In this document: piece after piece, positions 34,003 to 44,280 of the stretch
Layout: each line of letters begins with the position of its first letter
How positions within the stretch are numbered: position 1 is the stretch's first letter
Origin: Prevotella sp.
GTDB lineage: Bacteria; Bacteroidota; Bacteroidia; Bacteroidales; Bacteroidaceae
Length of the DNA: 60,920 nt
Direction of reading: 5' to 3'
NCBI GenBank assembly: GCA_017470345.1
Contig: JAFUEP010000007.1
Span: 1 to 60,920, forward strand
Notes under the pieces: model-generated
The model's input: the letters and a program-made list of their open reading frames with translations, nothing else
Told to the model about the DNA's origin: nothing
Database searches by the model: none
Translations under genes and position numbers: made by a program

Positions 34003-34923
34003 ATGATTAAGACGGCAGAAACATATCACGTATCTGTTCTACTGAACGAGAGTGTTGGCGGGCTGGACATCCAGCCCGACGGCATTTACGTAGACGTGAC
34101 CTTCGGCGGCGGCGGCCACTCGCGCGAGATCCTGCGGCGGCTGGGCCCCGGGGGCCGGCTGTTCGGCTTCGACCAGGACGAAGATGCCGAGAAGAACATC
34201 GTCGGCGACGCGCGCTTCACGTTCGTGCGCAGCAATTTCCGCTACCTGAAGCAGTGGATGCGCTACTACGGCGTGGAGCAGATCGACGGTTTGCTGGCCG
34301 ACCTGGGCGTCTCGTCGCACCACTTCGACGACCCCGAGCGGGGCTTCTCGTTCCGCTTCGACGACGCGGCGCTCGACATGCGCATGAACAAGCGGGCCGG
34401 CATGACGGCCGCCGACGTGGTCAATGGCTACACGGAGGAGCAGCTGGCCGACGTGTTCTATCTCTACGGCGAGCTGAAGCAGGCCCGCCGCATCGCCTCG
34501 GCCGTGGTGAAGGCCCGCCAGCAGGCGCCCATCCTGACCATCGGCCAGCTGCTGCGGGCCACGGAGCAGATCTTTGCCCGCGAACGCGAGAAGAAGGAGG
34601 TGACCAAGCTCTTCCAGGCCCTGCGCATCGAGGTGAACCACGAGATGGCGGCCCTGCGCGAGATGCTGCTCGGCGCCTGCCGTCTGCTGCGCCCGGGCGG
34701 CCGCCTGAGCGTCATCACCTACCACTCGCTCGAGGACCGCATCGTGAAGAACGTCATGCGCTCGGGCAACGCCGAGGGCAGGGTGGAGCAGGACTTCTAC
34801 GGCCGCATCCAGTCGCCCCTACACCTTATATATAATAGGGTGATCACGCCGTCGGCCGAGGAGCTCGAGCAGAACCCGCGCAGCCGCAGCGCCAAGCTGC
34901 GAATAGCCGAGAAGACAGAATAG
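34003..34923 (+). CDS. rsmH: 16S rRNA (cytosine-1402-N4) methyltransferase
   Basis: This is a 306-residue SAM-dependent enzyme (RsmH/MraW) that methylates C1402 of 16S rRNA at the P site. The SAM-binding site is seen at DVTFGGGGHSREIL near 30; further family marks are LADLGVSSHHFDDPERGFSF and SYHSLED-like TYHSLEDRIVK. Usual length. It follows mraZ closely in the division cluster. Confidence 0.96.
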   Translation: MIKTAETYHVSVLLNESVGGLDIQPDGIYVDVTFGGGGHSREILRRLGPGGRLFGFDQDEDAEKNIVGDARFTFVRSNFRYLKQWMRYYGVEQIDGLLADLGVSSHHFDDPERGFSFRFDDAALDMRMNKRAGMTAADVVNGYTEEQLADVFYLYGELKQARRIASAVVKARQQAPILTIGQLLRATEQIFAREREKKEVTKLFQALRIEVNHEMAALREMLLGACRLLRPGGRLSVITYHSLEDRIVKNVMRSGNAEGRVEQDFYGRIQSPLHLIYNRVITPSAEELEQNPRSRSAKLRIAEKTE

Positions 34924-34956
34924 GAAGAAGATTTTCATCGCAGACCATAACCGATT

Positions 34957-35424
34957 ATGAAGGAAGACGAGAAGACCATAGACCCGCAGGCCGCTGAGCC
35001 GGCAGCCCAGCCCGACGCCACCCCTCAGGAGGAGAAAGAGGAGGGGCAGCCCACCGCCCTGGAGCAGATGCGGCAGCAGGCCCGCGAGAGCGACGACGCT
35101 CCCATCGGGTCGCTGACGCTGAAGCAGATCGTGGGCGGCGACTATCTGTTGCTGCTCGTGCGCAACCACATCTGGCTCATCGTGCTCATCGTCATGATCA
35201 CGACCGTCTACGTTGGATTCCGCTATCAGTGTCAGCAGGACATGATCGAGATCGACCGCCTGGAGAAGGAGCTGACCGACGCCAAGTATAAGGCCATGTC
35301 GAGCTCCAGCAACCTGACGGAGCTCTGCCGACAGAGCCACGTGCTGCAGGTGCTCCGGGCCAACCAGGACTCGCTGCTGCGCATCAGCGACCAGCCGCCC
35401 TACAAGATCGAGGTGAAGGAGTAG
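34957..35424 (+). CDS. ftsL: Cell division protein FtsL
   Basis: This is a 155-residue bitopic protein. A long acidic N-terminal cytoplasmic part (1-70) is followed by one membrane helix (HIWLIVLIVMITTVYVGF near 72-89) and a periplasmic coiled coil. Position between rsmH and ftsI and the topology identify it as the FtsL of the FtsQLB complex. A repeat arm starts directly at its stop codon, and its last codons (EVKE) blend into the same GAAGGA pattern. Confidence 0.85.
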   Translation: MKEDEKTIDPQAAEPAAQPDATPQEEKEEGQPTALEQMRQQARESDDAPIGSLTLKQIVGGDYLLLLVRNHIWLIVLIVMITTVYVGFRYQCQQDMIEIDRLEKELTDAKYKAMSSSSNLTELCRQSHVLQVLRANQDSLLRISDQPPYKIEVKE

Positions 35425-35494
35425 AGGGGTTGAAGGAGGAAGGATGAAGGTTGATGGGTCGGCTTCGCCGAGGATGAAGGTGGAAGGATGACGG
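35425..35494. repeat. Type C repeat arm between ftsL and ftsI
   Basis: GGTTGATGGGT, then the mini-hairpin TCGGCTTCGCCGA, then GGATGAAGGTGGAAGG. It shares its order and most bases with the left half of the element at 46467-46622. Only one arm is seen. Confidence 0.75.
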
Positions 35495-35546
35495 ACATCG
35501 GCCTTGAAGCATTAAGATTAAACATCATAATTCAGATATAAGAGAA

Positions 35547-37679
35547 GTGAGTAAGTTCGAGAAGACAAAGGTGATGAAGCGCTACATGGTGATCGTCGTG
35601 GTGCTGACCCTGCTGGGACTGGCAGTCATCGGCAAGGCAGGCTATACGATGACCGCCAAGAAGGAATACTGGACGCAGGTGGCCGACAGGCTGAAGAGCG
35701 ACAGCGACAGCGTGCGCCCCAACCGCGGCAACATCTTCAGCTGCGACGGTCAGCTGCTGGCCAGCAGTATTCCCGAATACAAGATCTTCATGGACTATCA
35801 GGCCGGCGGAGGCGAGGACACGGCGTGGGTGCGCCAGCGCGACAGCATCTGGGCGGCCGACCTCGACAGCCTCTGCCGCGGACTTCACGAGATATTCCCC
35901 GACAAGTCGGCCGCCGAATTCCGCCAGCGCCTCGTCGAGGGCAAGCAGAAACGGCTGCAGAACGGCACCGTCGGCGCCCGCCACTGGCCCGTCTGGCGCC
36001 GTAAGATCAGCTACAACACGTTCTGCGAGGTGCGCCAGCTGCCCTACTTCAACCTGCCGCCGAACAAGGGTGGCTTCCACTGGGAGAAGTTCGAGGCCCG
36101 TCGCCGCCCCTTCGGCACGCTGGCCGAGCGCACCATTGGCGACATCCGCTCCTTCGAGGGCGGCAAGGACACGGCCCGCTTCGGCATCGAGCTGAGCTAT
36201 GACTCGATCCTGCGCGGCCATCACGGACTGGAGCGCAAGCAGAAAGTGCTCAACAAGTTTGTCAACATCACCCTCGCACCGCCCGTCGACGGTGCCGACG
36301 TCATCACCACCATCGACGTGGGCATGCAGGACCTGGCCGAACAGGCGCTGCTCGAGGAGCTCCACAAGGACAACGCCTCGATGGGCGTGGCCATCCTGAT
36401 GGAGGTGCAGACGGGCGACGTGAAGGCCATCGTCAACATGCGCAAGGGCGAGGACGGCATCTATCGCGAGATCTACAACGACGCCATCAGCTATCGCTGC
36501 GAGCCCGGCTCGGTGTTCAAGACGGCCTCGATGCTCGTCGCACTGGACGACGGCGTGGTCGACACCAGCTACGTCATCCACACCGGAAGCGGCATCATGC
36601 GCATGCACGGCGCCAACATGAAGGACCACAACTGGCACCGCGGCGGCTACGGCGACATCAACGTCGCCCGCGCACTGGAGGTCAGCTCGAACATCGGCGT
36701 CAGCTATGTCATCGACAACTTCTACGGCAAGGACCCCACGCGCTATGTCAACGGTCTCTATCGCGTCGGCATCGGCCAGGACCTGGGGCTGGCCATCAAG
36801 GGCTATCTGCCCCCGAAGATCCGCATGCCGGACACGAAGACGACCAACAAGGCGCTCTACTGGAGCAAGACGACGCTGCCCTGGATGTCAATCGGTTACG
36901 AGACGCAGATCGCGCCCATCAACACCGTGACGTTCTACAACGCCATCGCCAACAACGGCCGCATGATGCGCCCCCGATTCGTCAAGCGCATCGAGAAGGA
37001 CGGCGAGGTGATCCTCGAGACGCAGCCCGAGGTCATCAAGGAGCAGATTGCCAAGCCCTCGTCGATCGCGACGATGCAGACCATCCTGCGCCACGTCGTC
37101 AGCCAGGGACTAGGCCGCAAGGCCGGCAGTCATTCGTTCCAGGTCAGCGGCAAGACGGGCACGGCCCAGGTGTCGCAGGGCGGCGCCGGCTATCGCTCGG
37201 GCCAGATGTGGTACTGGCTGTCGTTCTGCGGCTATTTCCCCAGCGATGCGCCCCGCTATTCGTGCATCGTCTGCCTGAAGAAGCCCGGACTGCCCGCCTC
37301 GGGCGGCGGCATGGCCGGTGCCGTCTTCCATCACATCTCGGAGGGCGTCATGGCCAAGAACCTGAAGCTCAGCGTCGAGGATGCCCGCGACTCGCTCTCC
37401 TCGTTCACCCCCGACGTGAAGCAGGGCAACCGCCGCGCCACTGACTACGTGCTCCGTGAGCTGGGCGTCAAGGGCAGCGAGGCGACGCTCCTGCAGGCCG
37501 AGCAGCCAGAGAAGGGCGTGCCCAACCTCGTCGGCATGGGTGCGCGCGACGCCGTCTACACGCTCGAGCGTCATGGCCTGCGGGCTCATCTGTCGGGCAC
37601 GGGTCGTGTGCGCCATCAGAGCATGGCGCCCGGCAGCCCGGTCGTGAAGGGTGCCACCTGCGATCTCGCGCTGGAGTGA
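35547..37679 (+). CDS. ftsI: Peptidoglycan D,D-transpeptidase FtsI (PBP3) with PASTA domain
   Basis: This is a 710-residue septal transpeptidase: membrane anchor (14-32), pedestal domain, transpeptidase with SVFK (Ser322), SSN (380-382) and KTG (536-538), and one PASTA domain at about 650-709 (GVPNLVGMGARDAVYTLERHG). The PASTA domain is usual in Bacteroidetes but absent in E. coli FtsI. It crosslinks septal peptidoglycan with FtsW. The start is a GTG at 35547; an ATG at 35574 is possible. Confidence 0.95.
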   Translation: MSKFEKTKVMKRYMVIVVVLTLLGLAVIGKAGYTMTAKKEYWTQVADRLKSDSDSVRPNRGNIFSCDGQLLASSIPEYKIFMDYQAGGGEDTAWVRQRDSIWAADLDSLCRGLHEIFPDKSAAEFRQRLVEGKQKRLQNGTVGARHWPVWRRKISYNTFCEVRQLPYFNLPPNKGGFHWEKFEARRRPFGTLAERTIGDIRSFEGGKDTARFGIELSYDSILRGHHGLERKQKVLNKFVNITLAPPVDGADVITTIDVGMQDLAEQALLEELHKDNASMGVAILMEVQTGDVKAIVNMRKGEDGIYREIYNDAISYRCEPGSVFKTASMLVALDDGVVDTSYVIHTGSGIMRMHGANMKDHNWHRGGYGDINVARALEVSSNIGVSYVIDNFYGKDPTRYVNGLYRVGIGQDLGLAIKGYLPPKIRMPDTKTTNKALYWSKTTLPWMSIGYETQIAPINTVTFYNAIANNGRMMRPRFVKRIEKDGEVILETQPEVIKEQIAKPSSIATMQTILRHVVSQGLGRKAGSHSFQVSGKTGTAQVSQGGAGYRSGQMWYWLSFCGYFPSDAPRYSCIVCLKKPGLPASGGGMAGAVFHHISEGVMAKNLKLSVEDARDSLSSFTPDVKQGNRRATDYVLRELGVKGSEATLLQAEQPEKGVPNLVGMGARDAVYTLERHGLRAHLSGTGRVRHQSMAPGSPVVKGATCDLALE

Positions 37680-37689
37680 TCATCCCGAA

Positions 37690-37765
37690 GCTCGGAATAT
37701 CGAAATAACGTAATAACGAAATATCGTTAAATCGAATCTTGAAATAATAGAATAAAAGATCAAGA
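37690..37765. repeat. AATAACG-type repeat between ftsI and murE
   Basis: Degenerate units of CGAAATAACG recur, with the palindrome TAACGA-AATA-TCGTTA at 37714-37729. A similar stretch follows murE. Confidence 0.6.
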
Positions 37766-37768
37766 AAT

Positions 37769-39223
37769 ATGAATCTGAGTGAAATCATTAAGAATGTGGC
37801 GGTGAAGACCATCGTGGGCCCGGCGGATGTCGACATCAACGACGTCGACATCGACTCGCGACGCGTGGCCGCTGGCCATCTCTTCGTGGCCATCAAGGGC
37901 ACGCAGACCGACGGCCATCAGTATATCGGCAAAGCCATTGAGCAGGGGGCTGCCGCCGTCCTGTGCGAGGAGCTGCCCGAGGAGCGGACGGAGGGCGTCG
38001 CCTTCGTCCAGGTGGACTCGACGGAGGCTGCCGTCGGCCCCGTGGCTACGGCCTTCCAGGGCTATCCCTCGGAGCAGCTGAAACTGGTCGGCGTCACCGG
38101 CACCAACGGCAAGACCACCATCGCCACCTTATTATATAATATGTTCCGCCGGCTGGGCTATCGCTGCGGACTGCTCTCCACCGTCTGCAACTACATCGAG
38201 GATGAGGCCGTGCCCGCCTCGCACACCACGCCTGACCCCATCGAGCTCAACCGCCTGCTGCGCCGCATGGTCGACGCCGGCTGCCAGTATGTGTTCATGG
38301 AGTGCTCCAGCCACGCCATTGCCCAGCAGCGCATCGGCGGGCTCCGCTTTGCCGGCGGCATCTTCACCAACCTGACCCGCGACCACCTGGACTATCATAA
38401 GACGGTCGAGAACTATCGCAACGCCAAGAAGGCATTCTTCGACATGCTGCCCAAGGGCTCGTTTGCCATCACTAACGCTGACGACAAGAACGGCCTCTTC
38501 ATGGTGCAGAACACACGGGCCAAGGTGAAGACCTACTCCGTGCGCCAGATGGCCGACTTCCGCGCCCGCATCGTCGAGTGCCACTTCGAGGGCATGTATC
38601 TCGAGATCGACGGTCGCGAGGTGGGCGTCCAGTTCATCGGAAAGTTCAACGTGTCGAATCTGCTGGCCGTCTATGGCGCCGCCGTCATGCTGGGCCAGCA
38701 GCCCGAGGACGTGCTCGTCGTCATGAGCACCCTCAAGAGCGTGGCCGGACGTCTGGAGCCCATCCATTCGCCTGAGGGCTTCACGGCCGTCGTCGACTAT
38801 GCCCACACGCCCGACGCCCTCGAGAATGTGCTCAAGGCTATCCATGAGGTGCTCGACGGCAAGGAGGGCAAGATCATCACCGTCTGCGGCGCTGGCGGCA
38901 ACCGCGACAAGGGCAAGCGCCCCCTGATGGCCCAGGAGGCCGTGCGCCAGAGCGACCGCGTCATCATCACCAGCGACAACCCGCGCTTCGAGGAGCCGCA
39001 GGACATCATCAACGACATGCTCGCCGGCCTCAATGCGCAGCAGATGAAGAAGGTCGTCGCCATCGTCGACCGCCGCGAGGCCATCCGCACCGCCTGCATG
39101 ATGGCCCAGAAGGGCGACGTCATCCTCATCGCCGGCAAGGGCCATGAGGACTATCAGGAGATCAAAGGCGTGAAGCATCACTTCGACGACCGCGAGGTGG
39201 TGCGCGAAATCTTCGCGCAATGA
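37769..39223 (+). CDS. murE: UDP-MurNAc-L-Ala-D-Glu:meso-DAP ligase
   Basis: This 484-residue Mur ligase adds the third residue of the peptidoglycan stem peptide. The ATP site reads GTNGKTT (111-117). DNPR at 403-406 is the signature of meso-diaminopimelate-specific enzymes, so the wall is of the DAP type. The three-domain length is normal. It follows ftsI and precedes mraY in the cluster; repeats occupy both gaps. Confidence 0.96.
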   Translation: MNLSEIIKNVAVKTIVGPADVDINDVDIDSRRVAAGHLFVAIKGTQTDGHQYIGKAIEQGAAAVLCEELPEERTEGVAFVQVDSTEAAVGPVATAFQGYPSEQLKLVGVTGTNGKTTIATLLYNMFRRLGYRCGLLSTVCNYIEDEAVPASHTTPDPIELNRLLRRMVDAGCQYVFMECSSHAIAQQRIGGLRFAGGIFTNLTRDHLDYHKTVENYRNAKKAFFDMLPKGSFAITNADDKNGLFMVQNTRAKVKTYSVRQMADFRARIVECHFEGMYLEIDGREVGVQFIGKFNVSNLLAVYGAAVMLGQQPEDVLVVMSTLKSVAGRLEPIHSPEGFTAVVDYAHTPDALENVLKAIHEVLDGKEGKIITVCGAGGNRDKGKRPLMAQEAVRQSDRVIITSDNPRFEEPQDIINDMLAGLNAQQMKKVVAIVDRREAIRTACMMAQKGDVILIAGKGHEDYQEIKGVKHHFDDREVVREIFAQ

Positions 39224-39275
39224 ATGACATCGAAATAAAGAAAATCCCGCAATAACGAGATAACGAAAAAATAGG
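39224..39275. repeat. AATAACG-type repeat between murE and mraY
   Basis: CGAAATAAAG, CGCAATAACG and AGATAACG form degenerate units of the same type as after ftsI, beginning right after the murE stop codon. Confidence 0.55.
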
Positions 39276-39280
39276 AAACA

Positions 39281-40558
39281 ATGCTATATTATCTCTTCCG
39301 ATTCTTAGAGCAATTCAACATCCCGGGCGCACACCTCTGGAGCTACATCTCGTTCCGGGCGCTGCTGGCCCTCATCCTGTCGCTCATCATCTCTGCATGG
39401 TTCGGCGAATACTTCATCAAGTGGATGCGCCGCCGCAAGATCTTCGAGACCGAGCGCGACCCATCCATCGACCCCTTCGGCGTCGAGAAGAAGGGTGTGC
39501 CCACCATGGGCGGCATCATCATCATCGTCTCCATCCTGGTGCCGGTGCTGCTGCTGGGGCGCATGCGCAATGTCTATCTGTTGCTCATGATCGCCACCAC
39601 CGTATGGCTCGGATTCCTGGGATTCCTCGACGACTACATCAAGATCTTCCGCCGCAACAAGGAGGGCCTGAAGGGAAAATACAAGATCGTGGGCCAGGTT
39701 TCCATCGGTTTCATCGTCGGACTGACGCTATGGCTCAGTCCGGACGTGGTGATGCGTGAGAACATCTCCTACACCTCGCAGCCCAACCAGACCGAGGTCG
39801 TCGTGAAGCATGAGCAGGAGGCCCATAAGTCGCTGAAGACCACCGTGCCCTTCTTCAAGCATCACAACCTGAGCTACTCGGAGATTATGTCGTTCGTGGG
39901 CCGCCATAAGGTGGCTGCCGGATGGGTGCTCTTCGTGCTGATGACCATCCTCGTCGTCACGGCTGTCTCGAACGGCGCCAACCTCAACGACGGCATGGAC
40001 GGCATGGCCGCCGGCAATTCGGCCATCATCGGCGTGGCGCTCGGCATCCTGGCCTACGTGTCGAGCCACATCGGCTATGCCAGCTATTTCGACATCATGT
40101 ACATCCCCCACAGCGAGGAGCTCGTCGTGTTCCTCTCGGCTTTCGTCGGAGCCATGATCGGCTTCCTATGGTATAATGCCTATCCGGCCCAGATCTTCAT
40201 GGGCGACACGGGGTCGCTCGCCGTCGGAGGCATCATCGGCGTCTGTGCCATCATCATCCACAAGGAGCTGCTGCTGCCCATCCTCTGCGGCATTTTCTTC
40301 GTCGAGAGCCTGAGCGTCATCATCCAGACGCAGTGGTTCAAGTGGATGAAGCGCAAGGGACAGCGCGTGCGCGTCTTCCGGGCCACGCCCATCCACGACA
40401 ACTTCCGCCGCCTCGACTCGCAGCTCGACCCCACGTCGCGCTACATCCTGAAGGGCTGGCCCCACCGCCCCTTCCATGAGTCGAAGATCACGATCCGTTT
40501 CTGGATCACCACCATTATATTAGCAGCAATCACCATTATAACATTGAAGATACGATGA
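39281..40558 (+). CDS. mraY: Phospho-MurNAc-pentapeptide transferase
   Basis: This 425-residue inner-membrane enzyme makes lipid I from UDP-MurNAc-pentapeptide and undecaprenyl phosphate. Catalytic parts are visible: GFLDDYIKI near 112, NLNDGMDGMAAG near 235 and the MGDTGSLAVGG block near 307. Ten membrane helices are expected. It has a longer loop (about 155-205) than E. coli MraY, common in Bacteroidetes. It overlaps murD by four bases. Confidence 0.96.
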   Translation: MLYYLFRFLEQFNIPGAHLWSYISFRALLALILSLIISAWFGEYFIKWMRRRKIFETERDPSIDPFGVEKKGVPTMGGIIIIVSILVPVLLLGRMRNVYLLLMIATTVWLGFLGFLDDYIKIFRRNKEGLKGKYKIVGQVSIGFIVGLTLWLSPDVVMRENISYTSQPNQTEVVVKHEQEAHKSLKTTVPFFKHHNLSYSEIMSFVGRHKVAAGWVLFVLMTILVVTAVSNGANLNDGMDGMAAGNSAIIGVALGILAYVSSHIGYASYFDIMYIPHSEELVVFLSAFVGAMIGFLWYNAYPAQIFMGDTGSLAVGGIIGVCAIIIHKELLLPILCGIFFVESLSVIIQTQWFKWMKRKGQRVRVFRATPIHDNFRRLDSQLDPTSRYILKGWPHRPFHESKITIRFWITTIILAAITIITLKIR

Positions 40559-41886
40559 AGAGAATAGTCATACTGGGCGCCGGTGAGAGTGGCGCCGGAG
40601 CAGCCGTGCTGGCCAAGAAGGAGGGCTTCGACGTGTTCGTGAGCGACATGTCGAAGATTGCCCCTCGTTATAAGGAGATGCTCGACCAGCGCCATATCCT
40701 CTGGGAGGAGGGACAACACACGGAGGACCTCATCCTCTCGGCCGACGAGATCGTCAAGTCGCCCGGCATACCCGACACGGCACCCATGGTCAGCAAGGCC
40801 ATCAAGGCCGGCATACCCATCATCAGCGAGATTGAGTTCGCCGGACGCTACACCACGTCGAAGATGGTCTGCATCACCGGCTCCAACGGCAAGACGACGA
40901 CGACCTCGCTCATCTACCACATCTTCCGTGCCGCTGGCTACGACGCCGGACTGGCTGGCAACATCGGGCGTTCGCTGGCCCTGCAGGTGGCTGAGGATCC
41001 GCACGAGTACTACATCATCGAGCTGTCGTCATTCCAGCTCGACAACATGTACGACTTCCGTGCCAACATCGCCGTGCTGCTCAACATCACGCCCGACCAT
41101 CTCGACCGCTACGACTTCAAGATGCAGAACTACGTCGACGCCAAGATGCGCATCCTGCAGAACCAGACCCGCGACGACGCCTTCATCTACTGGAACGACG
41201 ACCCGATCATCAAGCGCGAACTGGAGAAGTATGACATCAAGGCTGTCCAGTATCCCTTCTCGGAGCTGAAGGAGCGGGGCTCCATCGGCTACATCGAGCA
41301 GGGACAGTATGTCATTGAGCAGCCCGAGCCGTTCAACATGGAGCAGGAGTCGCTCAGCCTGACCGGCCGTCACAACATCTACAACTCGCTGGCCGCCGGC
41401 ATCGCCTCGCGCGTGGCAGGCATCAAGAGCGACGTCATCCGCCAGAGCCTGAGCGACTTCCCCGGCGTGGAGCATCGGCTGGAGCGCGTGGCCACCGTGC
41501 GGGGCGTCCACTACGTCAACGACTCAAAGGCAACGAACGTCGACGCCTGCTGGTATGCCCTCGACTCGATGAAGACGCCGGTGGTGCTCATCGTCGGCGG
41601 CAAGGACAAGGGCAACGACTACGCCCCCATCATGCCGCTCGTCAAGGAGAAATGCCGGGCCATCGTCTATCTCGGTGCCGACAACGCTAAGCTGCATGCC
41701 AACTTCGACAGCCTCGGCCTGCCCGTCCGCGACACCCACTCGATGGCCGACTGCGTCAAGGCCTGCTATGAGCTGGCTGAACCCGGCGACACGGTGCTGC
41801 TGTCACCCTGCTGCGCCTCCTTCGACCTCTTCAAGAACATGGAGGACCGCGGCGAACAATTCAAGACGTTAGTAAGAAATCTCTAA
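40555..41886 (+). CDS. murD: UDP-MurNAc-L-Ala:D-Glu ligase
   Basis: This is a 443-residue cytoplasmic Mur ligase adding D-glutamate. ATP site GSNGKTT (109-115), then NITPDHLDRYDF and the DSKATN motif near 323. The start overlaps the mraY stop (ATGA). Usual length, intact. Confidence 0.96.
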   Translation: MKRIVILGAGESGAGAAVLAKKEGFDVFVSDMSKIAPRYKEMLDQRHILWEEGQHTEDLILSADEIVKSPGIPDTAPMVSKAIKAGIPIISEIEFAGRYTTSKMVCITGSNGKTTTTSLIYHIFRAAGYDAGLAGNIGRSLALQVAEDPHEYYIIELSSFQLDNMYDFRANIAVLLNITPDHLDRYDFKMQNYVDAKMRILQNQTRDDAFIYWNDDPIIKRELEKYDIKAVQYPFSELKERGSIGYIEQGQYVIEQPEPFNMEQESLSLTGRHNIYNSLAAGIASRVAGIKSDVIRQSLSDFPGVEHRLERVATVRGVHYVNDSKATNVDACWYALDSMKTPVVLIVGGKDKGNDYAPIMPLVKEKCRAIVYLGADNAKLHANFDSLGLPVRDTHSMADCVKACYELAEPGDTVLLSPCCASFDLFKNMEDRGEQFKTLVRNL

Positions 41887-41906
41887 ACCATCCAGAGCGA
41901 CGCGCA

Positions 41907-43163
41907 ATGAAAATAGCCAATCTCTTCAAAGGCGACAAGGCCATTTGGGCAGTCTTTCTGTTCCTCTGCCTGATCAGCATCGTCGAGGTCTTTTCGGCTT
42001 CGAGCACGCTGACCTATAAGACGCAGAACTACCTACGGCCGCTCATCTACCACTCAGGCACTATCCTGGTGGGTGTCGTCGTGGCCATCATCACGCTCAA
42101 CATTCCCTGCCGCTACTTCAAGCTCATCACCCCCGTGATGCTCTTCGTCACTTATGCCACGCTGCTCGGCGTGCTCATATGGGGACAGAGCATCAACGGC
42201 GCCAACCGCGTCATCCAGCTGCCGGGCTTCACCTTCCAGCCCTCCGAGCTGGCCAAGGGCACGATGGTGCTGGCGACGGCGCAGATATTGAGTGCCATGC
42301 AGCGGCCCGACGGCAGCGGAGCCGACCCGAAGGCGATGAAGTATGTGCTCGTCGTCACCGTCCCGGCCGTCCTGCTCATTGCCATCGAAAACCTCTCGAC
42401 GGGCGTGCTTCTCTTCGGCGTGATCTACATCATGATGTTCATCGGCCGCGTGCCGACCATCCAGATGGGCAAGCTGACCGGCGTGCTCGTCCTGCTGGCC
42501 GGCCTGTTCATGGCCCTCGTGTTCTCCATGGCCAGCCTCGACAAGGAAGGCCAGGAAATCGACGCCGCCCAGCAGGAGGGCGTCGAGCTGGTGGCCAAGC
42601 AGAAGAATGAAGACAAGAGCGCCTTCGAGAAGGTCACCCATCGCTTCTGGACATGGAAGAACCGACTGACCAAGCGGTCGACCACCAAGGGCGTCAGTCC
42701 CGAGGAATACGACATCAAGGGCAACTACCAGGTGGCCCACGCCAACTTCGCCATCGCCTCGTCGAACATCATCGGCAAGGGCCCCGGCAACTCCGTCGAG
42801 CGCGACTACCTGCCGCAGGCCTTCAGCGACTTCATCTTCGCCATCATCATCGAGGAGATGGGGCTCATCGGCGCCATCGCCGTCGTCCTGCTCTATGTCA
42901 TCCTGCTCTTCCGCGTGGCCCGCATCGCCGGGCGCTGTGAGAACAATTTCCCGGCCTTCCTCATCATGGGCCTGGCCCTGCTGCTGGTCTGCCAGGCCGT
43001 CATCAACATGATGGTGGCCACCGACTTCGGCATCGTTACCGGCCAGCCCCTGCCGCTCGTCTCGAAGGGCGGCACGTCGACCATCGTCAACTGCGCCTAC
43101 ATCGGGGCCATCCTCAGCGTCAGCCGCAGTGCAAAGAAAACATTAACAAAAACAGCGATATGA
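41907..43163 (+). CDS. ftsW: Septal peptidoglycan polymerase FtsW
   Basis: This is a 418-residue SEDS-family glycosyltransferase that polymerises septal glycan from lipid II together with FtsI. About ten membrane helices are expected. Conserved parts: NGANRVIQLPGFTFQPSELAK near 97 and TGQPLPLVSKGGTS near 378. A large polar loop lies at about 210-280 (KEGQEIDAAQQEGVELVAKQ). Overlaps murG by four bases. Confidence 0.95.
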   Translation: MKIANLFKGDKAIWAVFLFLCLISIVEVFSASSTLTYKTQNYLRPLIYHSGTILVGVVVAIITLNIPCRYFKLITPVMLFVTYATLLGVLIWGQSINGANRVIQLPGFTFQPSELAKGTMVLATAQILSAMQRPDGSGADPKAMKYVLVVTVPAVLLIAIENLSTGVLLFGVIYIMMFIGRVPTIQMGKLTGVLVLLAGLFMALVFSMASLDKEGQEIDAAQQEGVELVAKQKNEDKSAFEKVTHRFWTWKNRLTKRSTTKGVSPEEYDIKGNYQVAHANFAIASSNIIGKGPGNSVERDYLPQAFSDFIFAIIIEEMGLIGAIAVVLLYVILLFRVARIAGRCENNFPAFLIMGLALLLVCQAVINMMVATDFGIVTGQPLPLVSKGGTSTIVNCAYIGAILSVSRSAKKTLTKTAI

Positions 43164-44272
43164 GTAATCTTAGAATCGTCATCAGCGGCGGCGGCACCGG
43201 CGGCCATATCTTCCCGGCCGTATCCATTGCCAACGCCATTCGCGAAATAGAGCCCGGCGCCAAGATCCTGTTCGTTGGCGCCAACGGACGTATGGAGATG
43301 CAGCGCGTGCCTCAGGCCGGCTACGAGATCAAGGGCCTGCCCATCCGCGGATTCCTCCGCCCGCTGTGGAAGCCCGGCAATATCGGCGTGGCCCTCGACT
43401 ATCTCAAGAGCAAGCGCATGGCCAAGAAGATCCTGCAGGAGTTCCGCCCGCAGGTGGCCGTCGGCGTCGGCGGCTATGCCAGCAGTGCAGCCCTCGGGGC
43501 AGCCAACGCGATGGGCATCCCCACCTTGCTGCAAGAGCAGAACAGCTATGCCGGTCTGGCCAACAAGCAGCTGGCCGGCAAGGCCGCCAAGATCTGCGTG
43601 GCCTATGAGGGCATGGAGCGCTTCTTCCCCAAGGAGAAGATCATGCTCACGGGCAACCCCGTCCGCCAGTCGCTGCTCGAATCGAAGATCACCCGCGAGG
43701 AGGCCCTGCGCTCCTTCGGACTGGCAGCCGACAAGAAGACGGTGCTGCTCGTAGGCGGCAGCCTTGGCGCACGTACCATCAACCAGAGCGTGCTCAACCA
43801 TCTCGACATGATTGCCGCCCACCCCGAGCTGCAGTTCATCCTGCAGACCGGCAAATACTATAGCCAGCAGATTGCCGACGAGCTCCGCGCTAAGGGACAG
43901 CCCGCCAACCTGAAAGTCACGGACTTCATCAGCGACATGGCCGCCGCCTATCGCGCTGCCGACCTCGTCGTCAGCCGTGCCGGCGCCAGCAGCATCTCCG
44001 AGTTCTGCCTCATCGGCAAGCCCGTCATCCTCGTGCCCAGTCCCAACGTGGCCGAGGACCATCAGACCAAGAACGCCATGGCGCTCGTCAACCGCGGCGC
44101 GGCCCTCTATGCCAAGGACAGCGAGGCCCCCGACGTCGTCATCCGTCTGGCCGTCGAGACCGTGACCGACGACGATGCCCTGCGCTCGCTCAGCGCCAAT
44201 ATCCTGAAGATGGCGCTGCCCGACTCGGCCCGCATCATCGCCCAGGAAGTCATTAAATTAGCAAAACAATAA
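43160..44272 (+). CDS. murG: Lipid II synthase MurG
   Basis: This is a 370-residue GT28 glycosyltransferase at the inner face of the membrane that adds GlcNAc to lipid I. The N-terminal glycine-rich loop GGGTGGH is at 10-16; donor-site segments include VSRAGASSISE near 272 and EDHQTKNA. Operonic, overlapping ftsW by four bases and followed by murC eight bases later. Confidence 0.96.
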   Translation: MSNLRIVISGGGTGGHIFPAVSIANAIREIEPGAKILFVGANGRMEMQRVPQAGYEIKGLPIRGFLRPLWKPGNIGVALDYLKSKRMAKKILQEFRPQVAVGVGGYASSAALGAANAMGIPTLLQEQNSYAGLANKQLAGKAAKICVAYEGMERFFPKEKIMLTGNPVRQSLLESKITREEALRSFGLAADKKTVLLVGGSLGARTINQSVLNHLDMIAAHPELQFILQTGKYYSQQIADELRAKGQPANLKVTDFISDMAAAYRAADLVVSRAGASSISEFCLIGKPVILVPSPNVAEDHQTKNAMALVNRGAALYAKDSEAPDVVIRLAVETVTDDDALRSLSANILKMALPDSARIIAQEVIKLAKQ

Positions 44273-44280
44273 CCGAAAGA